NCBI GenBank assembly: GCA_023457495.1
Contig: JAEWLQ010000062.1
Coordinates: forward strand, 14,947-78,946
Reading direction: 5' to 3'
Length of the DNA stretch: 64,000 bases
Source of the DNA: Pseudomonadota bacterium
Lineage (GTDB): Bacteria > Pseudomonadota > Gammaproteobacteria > Steroidobacterales > Steroidobacteraceae
This document shows positions 8,300 to 15,763 of this stretch, one piece after another. Under the pieces are notes generated by a model. It was given only the letters and a program-made list of their open reading frames with translations. It was not told where the DNA came from and did no database searches. The position numbers were made by a program, and so were the translations under genes. Each line of letters starts with the position of its first letter. Position 1 is the first letter of the stretch.

Positions 8300-9268
8300 T
8301 CACGGCGATCGCAGGACGATAGCTTCCGCTTCTCCCGTGGCGACCTTCAGACCGAATGTGCTCGCGAGCGCGGCCGCGAAGCTGTCCGGATCCGTGGATT
8401 TGAAACTGCCGCCGATCCGCAACTGCGCGAGCCGCGGATCGGCCAACGAAATGTGGCGGCGGTTGTAGCGATTGAACTCGGCGACCGCGAAATCCAGCGT
8501 TTCGCCGCGGAACTCCAGCTGACCCGAAGTCCACGCGAGCCGCCGCGCGAGATCCTGCGCGTCGACTCGGCTCACCGACACGCGATCGTTGCGCACCAGC
8601 GCGGCGTCACCGGCGTGCAGCGCCGCATGTTGCTGCGGCCGGTCGGAATCGATCGCGACTTCGCCTTCGGTGACCAGGACCTCGACCTGTGCGGAATCGC
8701 GCAGCCGTACGCTGAATTCCGTGCCGACGGCGCGCAGATCCGCGCCGGCCGCCGAAACGACGAAAGGCCGCGTCGCGTCGTGCGCGACCTGGAAGCGGCC
8801 TTCGCCGCGCAGCAGCTTGATGTCGCGGCGCTTGTCATCGAAGCGCACGCGCAGCTCGCTGTTGGTGTTGAGGTCGATGATGCTGCCGTCCTCGAGCACG
8901 ATGCGCGAGCGGCAGCCGACATGGGTCTCGTATTGCTGTCCGTCGTAGCGCACCCAGGCAGCCCAGACTCCGGCGCACGCCACCACGGTCGCAAGCCCCG
9001 CGGCCATCGCCATCGGCAATCTGCGCCAGCGCGGCGGCCGTGCCGCGGCGAGCAGGTCGGGATCGACGCCACCATCCAGGGGCTTGAGCTCCTTGAGCCG
9101 CTCGGCCCGCCGCCATGCGGCTTCGAGCCGCAGATACGCAACCCGGTGACGGATGTCGGCTTCGAGCCAGCGATTGAACGCCTCGTCGTGCTCGGGACTC
9201 GTCCCGTGCGCATCGAATTTGGCGAGCCAGGCGCTTGCGTCGTGCTCGATCTGTTCCTTCGCCTTCAC
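8300..9268 (-). CDS. FecR-type anti-sigma regulator
   Basis: 322-residue inner-membrane regulator. The N-terminal cytoplasmic FecR_N part (ASAWLAKFDAH...FNRWLEADIRHRVAYLRLEAAW) is followed by one membrane helix (PMAMAAGLATVVACAGVWAA). The periplasmic FecR domain has THVGCRSRIVLEDGSIIDLN, then NSELRVRF, LRGEGRFQVAHD and AVGTEFSVR. A C-terminal STN-like stretch (FAVAEFNRYNRRHI...IGGSF) matches the family. It should hold the adjacent sigma factor until the STN receptor reports ligand. The GTG start at 9268 overlaps the sigma stop as GTGA, so translation is coupled. It could be extended 30 codons upstream but only through the sigma gene. Confidence 0.92.
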   Translation of the reverse strand: MKAKEQIEHDASAWLAKFDAHGTSPEHDEAFNRWLEADIRHRVAYLRLEAAWRRAERLKELKPLDGGVDPDLLAAARPPRWRRLPMAMAAGLATVVACAGVWAAWVRYDGQQYETHVGCRSRIVLEDGSIIDLNTNSELRVRFDDKRRDIKLLRGEGRFQVAHDATRPFVVSAAGADLRAVGTEFSVRLRDSAQVEVLVTEGEVAIDSDRPQQHAALHAGDAALVRNDRVSVSRVDAQDLARRLAWTSGQLEFRGETLDFAVAEFNRYNRRHISLADPRLAQLRIGGSFKSTDPDSFAAALASTFGLKVATGEAEAIVLRSP

Positions 9269-9846
9269 GAAGACTGTTCCGCCGCACGGCGGCGCGCGCG
9301 GTCGAACCACGGTGACCGGCGCTCGGCGATGGGCGAATTGGCGAGCGCGGCGCTGCACAGCCGCGTGCCCTTGGCGAGGTGCTGCTCGACCGTGTTCTCA
9401 GAGATGTTGAGCTGCGCGGCGATTTCCTTCTGCGAAAGGCCGTACACCTTGCGCAGCGTGAACACCTGGCGGCAACGCGCGGGTAGTTTGGCGACCGCGT
9501 CGCTGAGCATCGCGAGCTCCTGGTGCGTGTTCACGATCTCGTCGACTTGCCCGCGTTCGTCGAGCAGCTCGAGCGCCTCGAGGTCCGCGACCAGCTCGAT
9601 GGGCACGACCTGGCGGTGCCGCAGCCAGGACAACGCGACATTGCGCGCGACGGTCAGCGCGAACGCGCGGATCGACCGGACCTCCTCGCGTCCCGTGGCG
9701 CTGCCGGCCGCGAGCAGGTGTGCATAGGTGTCCTGGAGCAATTCGTCCACATCGGCGGCGTTGCGCGCGTAGCGATGCAGGCACGCGCGCAGGACGCCCT
9801 CGAATTCCAGGGAAGCAATCAGGTATCGGTCGACACTGCGAGCCAT
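9265..9846 (-). CDS. FecI-type ECF RNA polymerase sigma factor
   Basis: 193-residue extracytoplasmic-function sigma factor. Region 2 spans roughly residues 20-85 (YARNAADVDELLQDTYAHLL, then RSIRAFALTVARNVALSWLR). Region 4 has LPARCRQVFTLRKVYGLSQK followed by EIAAQLNISENTVEQHLAKG, a typical -35-binding helix-turn-helix. The fecI-fecR-receptor order on one strand is the standard cell-surface signalling cassette. The start is uncertain: ATG at 9846 is chosen because the sigma homology begins immediately after it; ATG at 9864 is possible but has CTAAGG directly against it. Only 49 bp separate it from the divergent lipid operon, so the promoters must be packed together. Confidence 0.9.
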   Translation of the reverse strand: MARSVDRYLIASLEFEGVLRACLHRYARNAADVDELLQDTYAHLLAAGSATGREEVRSIRAFALTVARNVALSWLRHRQVVPIELVADLEALELLDERGQVDEIVNTHQELAMLSDAVAKLPARCRQVFTLRKVYGLSQKEIAAQLNISENTVEQHLAKGTRLCSAALANSPIAERRSPWFDRARRRAAEQSS

Positions 9847-9895
9847 TGGGAGAAGATGACACATCCTTAGGGGCGGTAGAACGGATTGGTTACAG

Positions 9896-10546
9896 ATGAT
9901 GCAAGATAGTTCCGACATGATTGCGAAACCTCCCGAAGCCCGTCGTCCGTTGGCGAGCCGCACCACGCGCTGGGCGGGGTTTCTGTCCGCCGCGGCCGTT
10001 CGTTCGGGCCTGAGTGCCGACGGGATTTCCCTGATATCGCTCTTGTTCGCGGGGGCCGGCGCGGCGGGACTGCTGTGGTTGCCGCGGCCGTGGAGTTTTC
10101 TCGTCTGCGCGGCCGGCGTGCAGCTGCGCCTGCTCTGCAATCTGCTCGACGGGATGGTGGCCATCGAGGGCGGCACGAAGTCGAAAGTCGGAGTTCTTTA
10201 CAACGAAGTCCCCGATCGCGTTGCGGATTCCGCCTTACTGGTTGCCCTAGGGTATGCGATCGGCACGCCATGGATTGGCTGGCTCGCCGCGCTGGCGGCC
10301 GCGGTCACGGCCTATATCCGCGTGCTCGGTGGCACGTTCGGGCTCGCGCAGGATTTTCGCGGCCCGCTCGCCAAGCAACATCGCATGGCGGTGATGACCG
10401 CCGGACTTCTCCTCGCGGTGGGCGAACATCTCTGGATCGGCAGCCAGCACGTGCTGGTCGCGGCCGCGTGGATCATCGCGATCGGCGCGGTCGTGACCTG
10501 TGGAACGCGTATCCACGCCATCGCGCGCCAGCTCGAGGCGCGCTAG
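9896..10546 (+). CDS. CDP-alcohol phosphatidyltransferase-family membrane protein (variant motif)
   Basis: 216-residue integral membrane protein, first of three overlapping lipid genes. Hydrophobic segments cover much of the length. The catalytic region reads N82-x2-D85-G86-x2-A89-I90 and later D107-R-V-A-D111. The family motif is DxxDGxxAR...GxxxDxxxD. Here the first aspartate is Asn, the Arg is Ile and the second glycine appears as Asn, while D2, D3 and D4 remain. Classical enzymes transfer a phosphatidyl group from CDP-diacylglycerol to an alcohol (serine, glycerol phosphate, inositol); with these changes the acceptor and even activity are uncertain. The next two genes make phosphatidate and CDP-diacylglycerol, so a lipid role is well supported. 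ATGs at 9896, 9899 and 9917 are all possible starts. Confidence 0.8.
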   Translation: MMQDSSDMIAKPPEARRPLASRTTRWAGFLSAAAVRSGLSADGISLISLLFAGAGAAGLLWLPRPWSFLVCAAGVQLRLLCNLLDGMVAIEGGTKSKVGVLYNEVPDRVADSALLVALGYAIGTPWIGWLAALAAAVTAYIRVLGGTFGLAQDFRGPLAKQHRMAVMTAGLLLAVGEHLWIGSQHVLVAAAWIIAIGAVVTCGTRIHAIARQLEAR

Positions 10547-10548
10547 CG

Positions 10549-11172
10549 ATGCGTCCCTCCAGCGCGCTGCTCGTCGGCGTGGTCAAACTGCTGGTCGGCG
10601 CCTATGCGCGCTGGATCGGCACCGCGCCCGTCGATCGTCAGCGCATCTACTTCGCGAATCACACCAGTCACATCGACACGCTCGCGATCTGGTCGTCGCT
10701 GCCGCGCGGGCTGCGCGCGCGCACGCGTCCCATCGCGGCGCGCGACTACTGGGGCAAGGGACTGCGCAAATACATCGCCACGCGCGGCTTCGGCGCGGTG
10801 CTCATCGAGCGCCATCGGCAGAACGCGGGCGAAACTCCCGCCGCGGATGCGCTCGAGCCGCTGCGGGCCGCGCTGCGCGAAGGCGACTCGCTGATCATCT
10901 TTCCGGAAGGCACGCGCGGCCATGACGCGTTGCCCGCGCGGTTTCGCAGCGGGCTGTACCGCCTTGCGGGCGAGTTTCCGTCCGTCGAGCTGGTGCCGGT
11001 GTACCTGGACAATCTTCATCGCAGCCTGCCGAAGGGCGCGCTGCTGCCGGTGCCGATGGTCTGCACCGTGCGCTTCGGGGCGCCCGTCGCGCTCGCCCCC
11101 GGCGAGGAGAAGGAGCCATTTCTCGAACGCGCGCGTGCGGCGGTGATCGCGCTGTCGAGGACCGCCGCATGA
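10549..11172 (+). CDS. Lysophospholipid acyltransferase family protein (PlsC-like)
   Basis: 207-residue acyltransferase that would acylate lysophosphatidate or a related lysophospholipid at the inner membrane. The HX4D catalytic motif is in ANHTSHIDTL and the second signature in IIFPEGTRG; a block LVPVYLDN follows. There is one N-terminal hydrophobic stretch. ATG at 10549 lies two bases after the upstream stop, and its own stop overlaps the next start as ATGA. Together with a CDP-alcohol transferase and a CDP-diacylglycerol synthase this forms a compact phospholipid operon, probably additional to the housekeeping plsC. Confidence 0.9.
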   Translation: MRPSSALLVGVVKLLVGAYARWIGTAPVDRQRIYFANHTSHIDTLAIWSSLPRGLRARTRPIAARDYWGKGLRKYIATRGFGAVLIERHRQNAGETPAADALEPLRAALREGDSLIIFPEGTRGHDALPARFRSGLYRLAGEFPSVELVPVYLDNLHRSLPKGALLPVPMVCTVRFGAPVALAPGEEKEPFLERARAAVIALSRTAA

Positions 11173-12128
11173 TCGAGCACCTGCACAACATTCCCCGCGA
11201 ATTCCTCTGGCTGTTCGGCAGCCTGGTGATGTTGCTCGCGCTCGCATCGCTCATCGGCGCGGTGCTCGTGCGCCGCCCCGCGGATGAGAAGAAGGCCGCG
11301 GGCCGCGCCAATCTCGTCGCGCGCATCAACGCCTGGTGGGTCATGGTCGGCATCCTCGCGGTCGCCTTCCTGGCTGGACCTGCGATGACGCTGGTGCTGT
11401 TCGCGCTCGCATCGTTCTTCGCGCTGCGCGAGTTCGTCACGCTGACGCCGAGCCGGCCTGGCGACCGGCTGCCGCTGTCGCTCGCTTTCTTCCTCATCAT
11501 TCCCGCGCAGTACCTGCTGATCGGCCTGGACCGGTACGGGACGTTCGCGATCTTCATCCCCGTATATGCCTTCCTGTTGCTGCCATCGATCGCGGCGCTG
11601 CTGTCGGACGTCGAGGATTTCCTCTCGCGCAGCGCCAAGCAGCAGTGGGCGCTCATGGTCACCGTGTACTGCCTGAGCCACGCGCCGGCGCTGCTGATGC
11701 TGGACATCCGCGGATACGAAGGCCGCAGCGCGCTGCTGTTGTTCTATCTACTGCTGGTCGTGCAGATGAGCGACGTCATGCAGTACGTGTTCGGCAAGCT
11801 TTTCGGCCGGACGAAGATCGCGCCGGTCGTGAGTCCTTCGAAGACGGTCGAGGGCTTCATCGGCGGTGGGCTCGCGGCGACCGGCATCGGCGCGGCCATG
11901 TGGTGGATCACGCCATTCACGCCGCAGCAATCGGCAGCGATCGCCGCGGTCATCGTGGTCATGGGTTTCCTCGGAGGCCTGACGCTCTCGGCCGTGAAGC
12001 GCAGCCTCGGCGCGAAGGACTGGGGCGTGATGATCGAAGGCCACGGCGGCATGCTCGATCGCATGGACTCGATCTGCTTCGCGGCGCCCGTGTTCTTTCA
12101 TATCGTGCGTTTCTACTACGCTGGCTGA
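11169..12128 (+). CDS. Phosphatidate cytidylyltransferase (CdsA family)
   Basis: 319-residue multi-spanning membrane enzyme making CDP-diacylglycerol from phosphatidate and CTP. Membrane helices occur throughout, e.g. FLWLFGSLVMLLALASLIGA and VMVGILAVAFLAGPAMTLVL. The family signature is near the C-terminus: SPSKTVEGFIGG, then SAVKRSLGAKDWG and IEGHGGMLDRMDS, the last containing the conserved GHGG-x-LDR-x-D. The ATG overlaps the upstream stop by four bases. Its product would feed the CDP-alcohol transferase two genes upstream. Confidence 0.93.
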   Translation: MIEHLHNIPREFLWLFGSLVMLLALASLIGAVLVRRPADEKKAAGRANLVARINAWWVMVGILAVAFLAGPAMTLVLFALASFFALREFVTLTPSRPGDRLPLSLAFFLIIPAQYLLIGLDRYGTFAIFIPVYAFLLLPSIAALLSDVEDFLSRSAKQQWALMVTVYCLSHAPALLMLDIRGYEGRSALLLFYLLLVVQMSDVMQYVFGKLFGRTKIAPVVSPSKTVEGFIGGGLAATGIGAAMWWITPFTPQQSAAIAAVIVVMGFLGGLTLSAVKRSLGAKDWGVMIEGHGGMLDRMDSICFAAPVFFHIVRFYYAG

Positions 12129-12181
12129 TCTCCGGCGGGAGCCCCGGTCCTAACTGCCTTCCGGCCGCCAGGAGTAAACCA

Positions 12182-13126
12182 ATGCGTCGGACGTCGATAT
12201 CGCTCCTTCTCGTCCTGCTGAGCTGCCTCGGCGGCCACGCGAACGCCGGCGGGCCCGCGCCCGTCATCTTCGACACGGACATCGGCACCGACGTCGACGA
12301 TGCGTACGCCCTGGTCGGGCTCATGCGCCGGCCGGACCTCGAGGTGCTCGGCGTAACGACGGTCTCGAGCGACGCGGCCGCCCGCGCGCGGCTCGCGGCC
12401 AAACTACTCTCCATCGCCGGCGGCAAGTGGTCGAACGTGCCGGTGTATGCCGGCATTTCCACGCCCATCCAGTACATGAAGCAGGTCGAGTGGGCCGACG
12501 GCTTCGAATCCCCGAGCCTGCACGCGTCGGGCGCCGTGGAGTTCATGCGCCGCGAAATCAACGCCCGGCCCGGCGAGATCACGCTCATCGCCGTCGGCGA
12601 GCTCACGAACATCGCGGCCCTGCTGCGTTCCGAGCCCGAGATCGGCCGGAAGATCCGCGCGATTTCACTCATGGGTGGGTCCATCTACCGCGGCTTCGCG
12701 CCGGGCTCGAAGCCCGAGGCGGAGTGGAACATCAAGTCCAACGCCGCGGCCGCGCGCGAGGTGTTCACATCCGGCGTGCCGCTGCTGGTCGCGCCGCTCG
12801 ATTCGACCGCCGACCTCAAGCTCACGCCGGACATGCGCGTCGCCATCTTCTCGGCCGGCACGCGCCTGGATGATGCGCTCGCCGCGCTCGACCAGATCTG
12901 GCGCTACACGAACAACTGGAAGGCCGATCAGCCGACCTTGTTCGACGTGCTGGCGGTGGAACTGGTGCATCCGCGCCTGCCCCTGGCGCTGGAATCGCTG
13001 CACATCGAGCTCACGCCGGAGGGCATCACGCGCCCGATCGCCGGCGCGAAGCCCAACGCGCAGGTCGCCGTCACGGTGGATGCGACGCGGTTCATGGCGG
13101 CTTTCGTCGCAAACATGAAATTGTAG
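12182..13126 (+). CDS. Exported nucleoside hydrolase (IunH family)
   Basis: 314-residue N-ribohydrolase that would split nucleosides into base and ribose. A signal peptide (MRRTSISLLLVLLSCLGG, cleavage near ANAGG) places it in the periplasm or outside, which is less common than the cytoplasmic forms. The calcium-binding family signature is intact at the start of the domain: FDTDIGTDVDDAYAL. Later blocks include TLIAVGELTNIAALL, AISLMGGS and EWNIKSNAAAAREVF. The ATG at 12182 has CAGGAG seven bases upstream. It may release bases from external nucleosides for uptake; the next gene downstream is a TonB receptor, but a shared function is not shown. Confidence 0.92.
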   Translation: MRRTSISLLLVLLSCLGGHANAGGPAPVIFDTDIGTDVDDAYALVGLMRRPDLEVLGVTTVSSDAAARARLAAKLLSIAGGKWSNVPVYAGISTPIQYMKQVEWADGFESPSLHASGAVEFMRREINARPGEITLIAVGELTNIAALLRSEPEIGRKIRAISLMGGSIYRGFAPGSKPEAEWNIKSNAAAAREVFTSGVPLLVAPLDSTADLKLTPDMRVAIFSAGTRLDDALAALDQIWRYTNNWKADQPTLFDVLAVELVHPRLPLALESLHIELTPEGITRPIAGAKPNAQVAVTVDATRFMAAFVANMKL

Positions 13127-13189
13127 GAGAAACCCTGTAGGTGGGGAGAAAGGCCGCGTGCGATAGTTTGACGCGTCCAGTAACTGCCG

Positions 13190-15214
13190 ATGGCTACCTC
13201 GCCCAGAATGCGCCGCCGCGATTGGACAACTTCGGCATTCGCCACGTGCGTGCTGCTGCCCGCATGTTTTCCCGTGTGCGCGAAGAACTTCGACGCGCTT
13301 GCCGAGCTCAAGCGCATGACCGTCGACGAACTACTCAACGTCGAGGTCACCTCCGTGTCCCGCGGCTCGGAAGAGCTGCGCGATGCGGCCGCGGCCATCT
13401 TCGTGATCACCCCGGAGGACCTGCGGCGCACCGGCGTCACCACCGTGCCCGAGGCGCTGCGGCTGGCCCCCGGCATCCACGTCGCGCGGAGCAATTCGAA
13501 CTCGTGGGCGGTGAGCGCGCGCGGGTTCAGCTCCATCAACTCGGAGAAGCTGCTGGTGCTGTCGGACACCCGCAGCATCTACACGCCGCTGTTCTCGGGC
13601 GTGATGTGGGACGTGCAGGACTTTCTACTCGCGGACGTCGAACGCGTCGAGGTGATCCGCGGGCCCGGCGCGACCATGTGGGGCTCGAACGCGGTCAACG
13701 GCGTCATCAACATCACGACCCGCAGCGCGCGCGACACGCACGGCGCGTACGTCGAGGCCGGCGCGGGCAGCTTCGAGCGCTACTGGATGGGCGCGCGGTA
13801 CGGTGGCGAGTCCGGCGGCGGCGTGCACTACCGCGTGTACGGGCGCTATTTCGACCGCGACGGGACTGTGAGCCCGAACCCCGCGGTGGACGACGCATGG
13901 AAGCAGGGACACGTGGGGTTTCGCACCGACTGGGACGCAGGCACGGACCATTCGTGGACCGTTCAGGGCGATGCCTATGCGGGGACGATCGGCCAGTTCG
14001 GGCCCGCGGTGACGGTCCTTGGCCGCACGCCGCCGCCGCCGCCGTACGAGGTCGACGTGAGTGGCGGCAACCTGCTCGCCCGCTGGCGGCATCGCACCGG
14101 CGAAGCGTCGGACGTGCAGCTGCGCGCGTACTACGACTACACGCGGCGCGACGATCCGAGCTTCGTCGACACCTTGCACACCTTCGATGTCGATCTGCAG
14201 CGGCGCCTCGCGCCGATCGGGCGGCACGAGCTGCTCTGGGGCGTCGCCATGCGGCTCACCTCCAACGAGAATCGCAGTGGCGGGATCTTCGCGGTCGATC
14301 CCGAGGACTCCGACGACCTGCTCTACAGCGGCTTCATCCAGGACCGGATCTCGCTCACCGACGAATTGAAGCTGACGCTCGGCACCAAGCTCGAGCACAA
14401 CGATTTCTCCGGCTTCGAGGTTCAACCCAGCGTGCGGCTCGCCTGGGCGCCCACCTACGAGCAGACGTTCTGGTCCGCCATCTCGCGCGCCGTGCGCGTG
14501 CCGACGCGACTCGAGCGCGACATCGCGATCGACCTGAGCGGCGATCCGACCGAGAACCCGACGCTGCGTCTGCTCGGCAACCCGGACTTCGGCTCCGAGG
14601 AACTGATCGCCTACGAAGCCGGATACCGCTGGCAGCCGCGCGAAATGCTGTCGTTCGACCTCGCGGTCTTCTACAACGATTACCAGAAGCTCGCCTCGCT
14701 CGAGGTCGGTGAACCCTTCGTCGATCCCTCCGATGGGCGCACCATCGTTCCCGTGCTCAACCAGAACCTCACGACCGGCCGCTCGGTGGGTGCCGAACTA
14801 CTGGCCGAATGGACGCCGGTCGAGAACTGGCGGCTCTCCGCGAGCTACTCGCACGTGGATCTCGAGCTCGCGTCCAGCGGCCTGGATCTGAATCGCGGCG
14901 TCTGGCTCGATGGCTCGACCCCGCGCAACCAGTTCGGACTGCGTTCGCTGTGGAATTTCGCGGAACGGTTCGAGCTCGACGCGCAGTATCGTCACGTCTC
15001 GCGCATCCGCCGCATGCCGCAGGAAGTCACCGGCGCCGGCGTCGACGCCTACTCCGAGCTCGACCTGCGCCTCGGCTGGGCGATTGGACCGGGCTGGCAG
15101 CTCTCGATCGTGGGTCAGAACCTGCTCAACGACGAACACGTCGAGTTCGGTCCGGCGGATGCAAGTGGAGCGCTGGAGCGTTCCGCCTATTTCAAGGTCG
15201 AGTGGCGTCTCTAG
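13190..15214 (+). CDS. TonB-dependent receptor of the TBDR-YfiR-kinase module
   Basis: 674-residue outer-membrane receptor. A basic N-terminus and hydrophobic run (TSAFATCVLLPACFPVCA) form the signal peptide. The sequence LKRMTVDELLNVEVTSVSRG precedes the plug, an arrangement typical of a receptor subgroup often found beside signalling genes. The plug shows AAIFVITPEDLRRTGVTTVP, VSARGFSS and VEVIRGPGATMWGSNAVNGV; the barrel ends AYFKVEWRL. There is no STN domain. Its stop overlaps or closely adjoins the yfiR-like gene, and that gene is followed directly by a CHASE8 kinase, so the three form one operon. The receptor may deliver or sense the signal for the kinase. Confidence 0.9.
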   Translation: MATSPRMRRRDWTTSAFATCVLLPACFPVCAKNFDALAELKRMTVDELLNVEVTSVSRGSEELRDAAAAIFVITPEDLRRTGVTTVPEALRLAPGIHVARSNSNSWAVSARGFSSINSEKLLVLSDTRSIYTPLFSGVMWDVQDFLLADVERVEVIRGPGATMWGSNAVNGVINITTRSARDTHGAYVEAGAGSFERYWMGARYGGESGGGVHYRVYGRYFDRDGTVSPNPAVDDAWKQGHVGFRTDWDAGTDHSWTVQGDAYAGTIGQFGPAVTVLGRTPPPPPYEVDVSGGNLLARWRHRTGEASDVQLRAYYDYTRRDDPSFVDTLHTFDVDLQRRLAPIGRHELLWGVAMRLTSNENRSGGIFAVDPEDSDDLLYSGFIQDRISLTDELKLTLGTKLEHNDFSGFEVQPSVRLAWAPTYEQTFWSAISRAVRVPTRLERDIAIDLSGDPTENPTLRLLGNPDFGSEELIAYEAGYRWQPREMLSFDLAVFYNDYQKLASLEVGEPFVDPSDGRTIVPVLNQNLTTGRSVGAELLAEWTPVENWRLSASYSHVDLELASSGLDLNRGVWLDGSTPRNQFGLRSLWNFAERFELDAQYRHVSRIRRMPQEVTGAGVDAYSELDLRLGWAIGPGWQLSIVGQNLLNDEHVEFGPADASGALERSAYFKVEWRL

Positions 15215-15762
15215 TGCGGCTCGGGAGAACACTGCTGCGCGTGGCCGCGGCCGCGCTCCTTTCGCTGCCTGCCTTCGGGGCCGCGGCGCCGCCCGGCGAA
15301 TACCAGGTGAAGGCGGTGTTCCTGTTCAATTTCGGCCAGTTCGTCGAATGGCCCGCGCATGCCTACGAATCGGCGTCCGCGCCATTCGTCATCTGCGTGA
15401 TCGGCGAAGATCCTTTCGGCAAGACTCTCGACGACGTGGTGCGCGGGGAGATGCTCGGCGCGCATCCGCTGGCCGTCAGGCGGTTCAAGAACACGGATGC
15501 CGCCACCGACTGCAACATCCTGTTCATCGGGCGCAACGAGTCCGCCCGGCTGAGCGACGTGCTGGCGGCCGTGCGCGGCAAGAGCATCCTCACCGTCACC
15601 GACATCGACGGCGCCGAGAGGCACGGCGCGATGATCGTGCTGTTCAACGACAAGAACCGCATCCGCATGCGTATCAACCTCGCCGAGGCGCGCGCCAGCC
15701 GTCTCGTGATCAGCTCGAAGCTGCTGCGGCCCGCGGAAGTGATCGGCGCGGAGGGCAACTGA
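15202..15762 (+). CDS. YfiR-family periplasmic protein (DUF4154)
   Basis: 186-residue exported protein. After a signal peptide (LLRVAAAALLSLPAFGAAA) comes the YfiR/DUF4154 domain: YQVKAVFLFNFGQFVEWPA, FVICVIGEDPFG, LDDVVRGEMLG, CNILFIGRNES, ILTVTDIDGAERHGAMIVLF and the closing RINLAEARASRLVISSKLL. In Pseudomonas, YfiR is the periplasmic inhibitor of the CHASE8-GGDEF enzyme YfiN. Here the next gene encodes a CHASE8 histidine kinase, so this protein probably controls that kinase. GTG at 15202 has AAGG four bases upstream; GTG at 15214, which overlaps the receptor stop as TAGTG, is equally defensible. The HK start lies two bases past its stop. Confidence 0.9.
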   Translation: MASLVRLGRTLLRVAAAALLSLPAFGAAAPPGEYQVKAVFLFNFGQFVEWPAHAYESASAPFVICVIGEDPFGKTLDDVVRGEMLGAHPLAVRRFKNTDAATDCNILFIGRNESARLSDVLAAVRGKSILTVTDIDGAERHGAMIVLFNDKNRIRMRINLAEARASRLVISSKLLRPAEVIGAEGN

Positions 15763-15763
15763 G

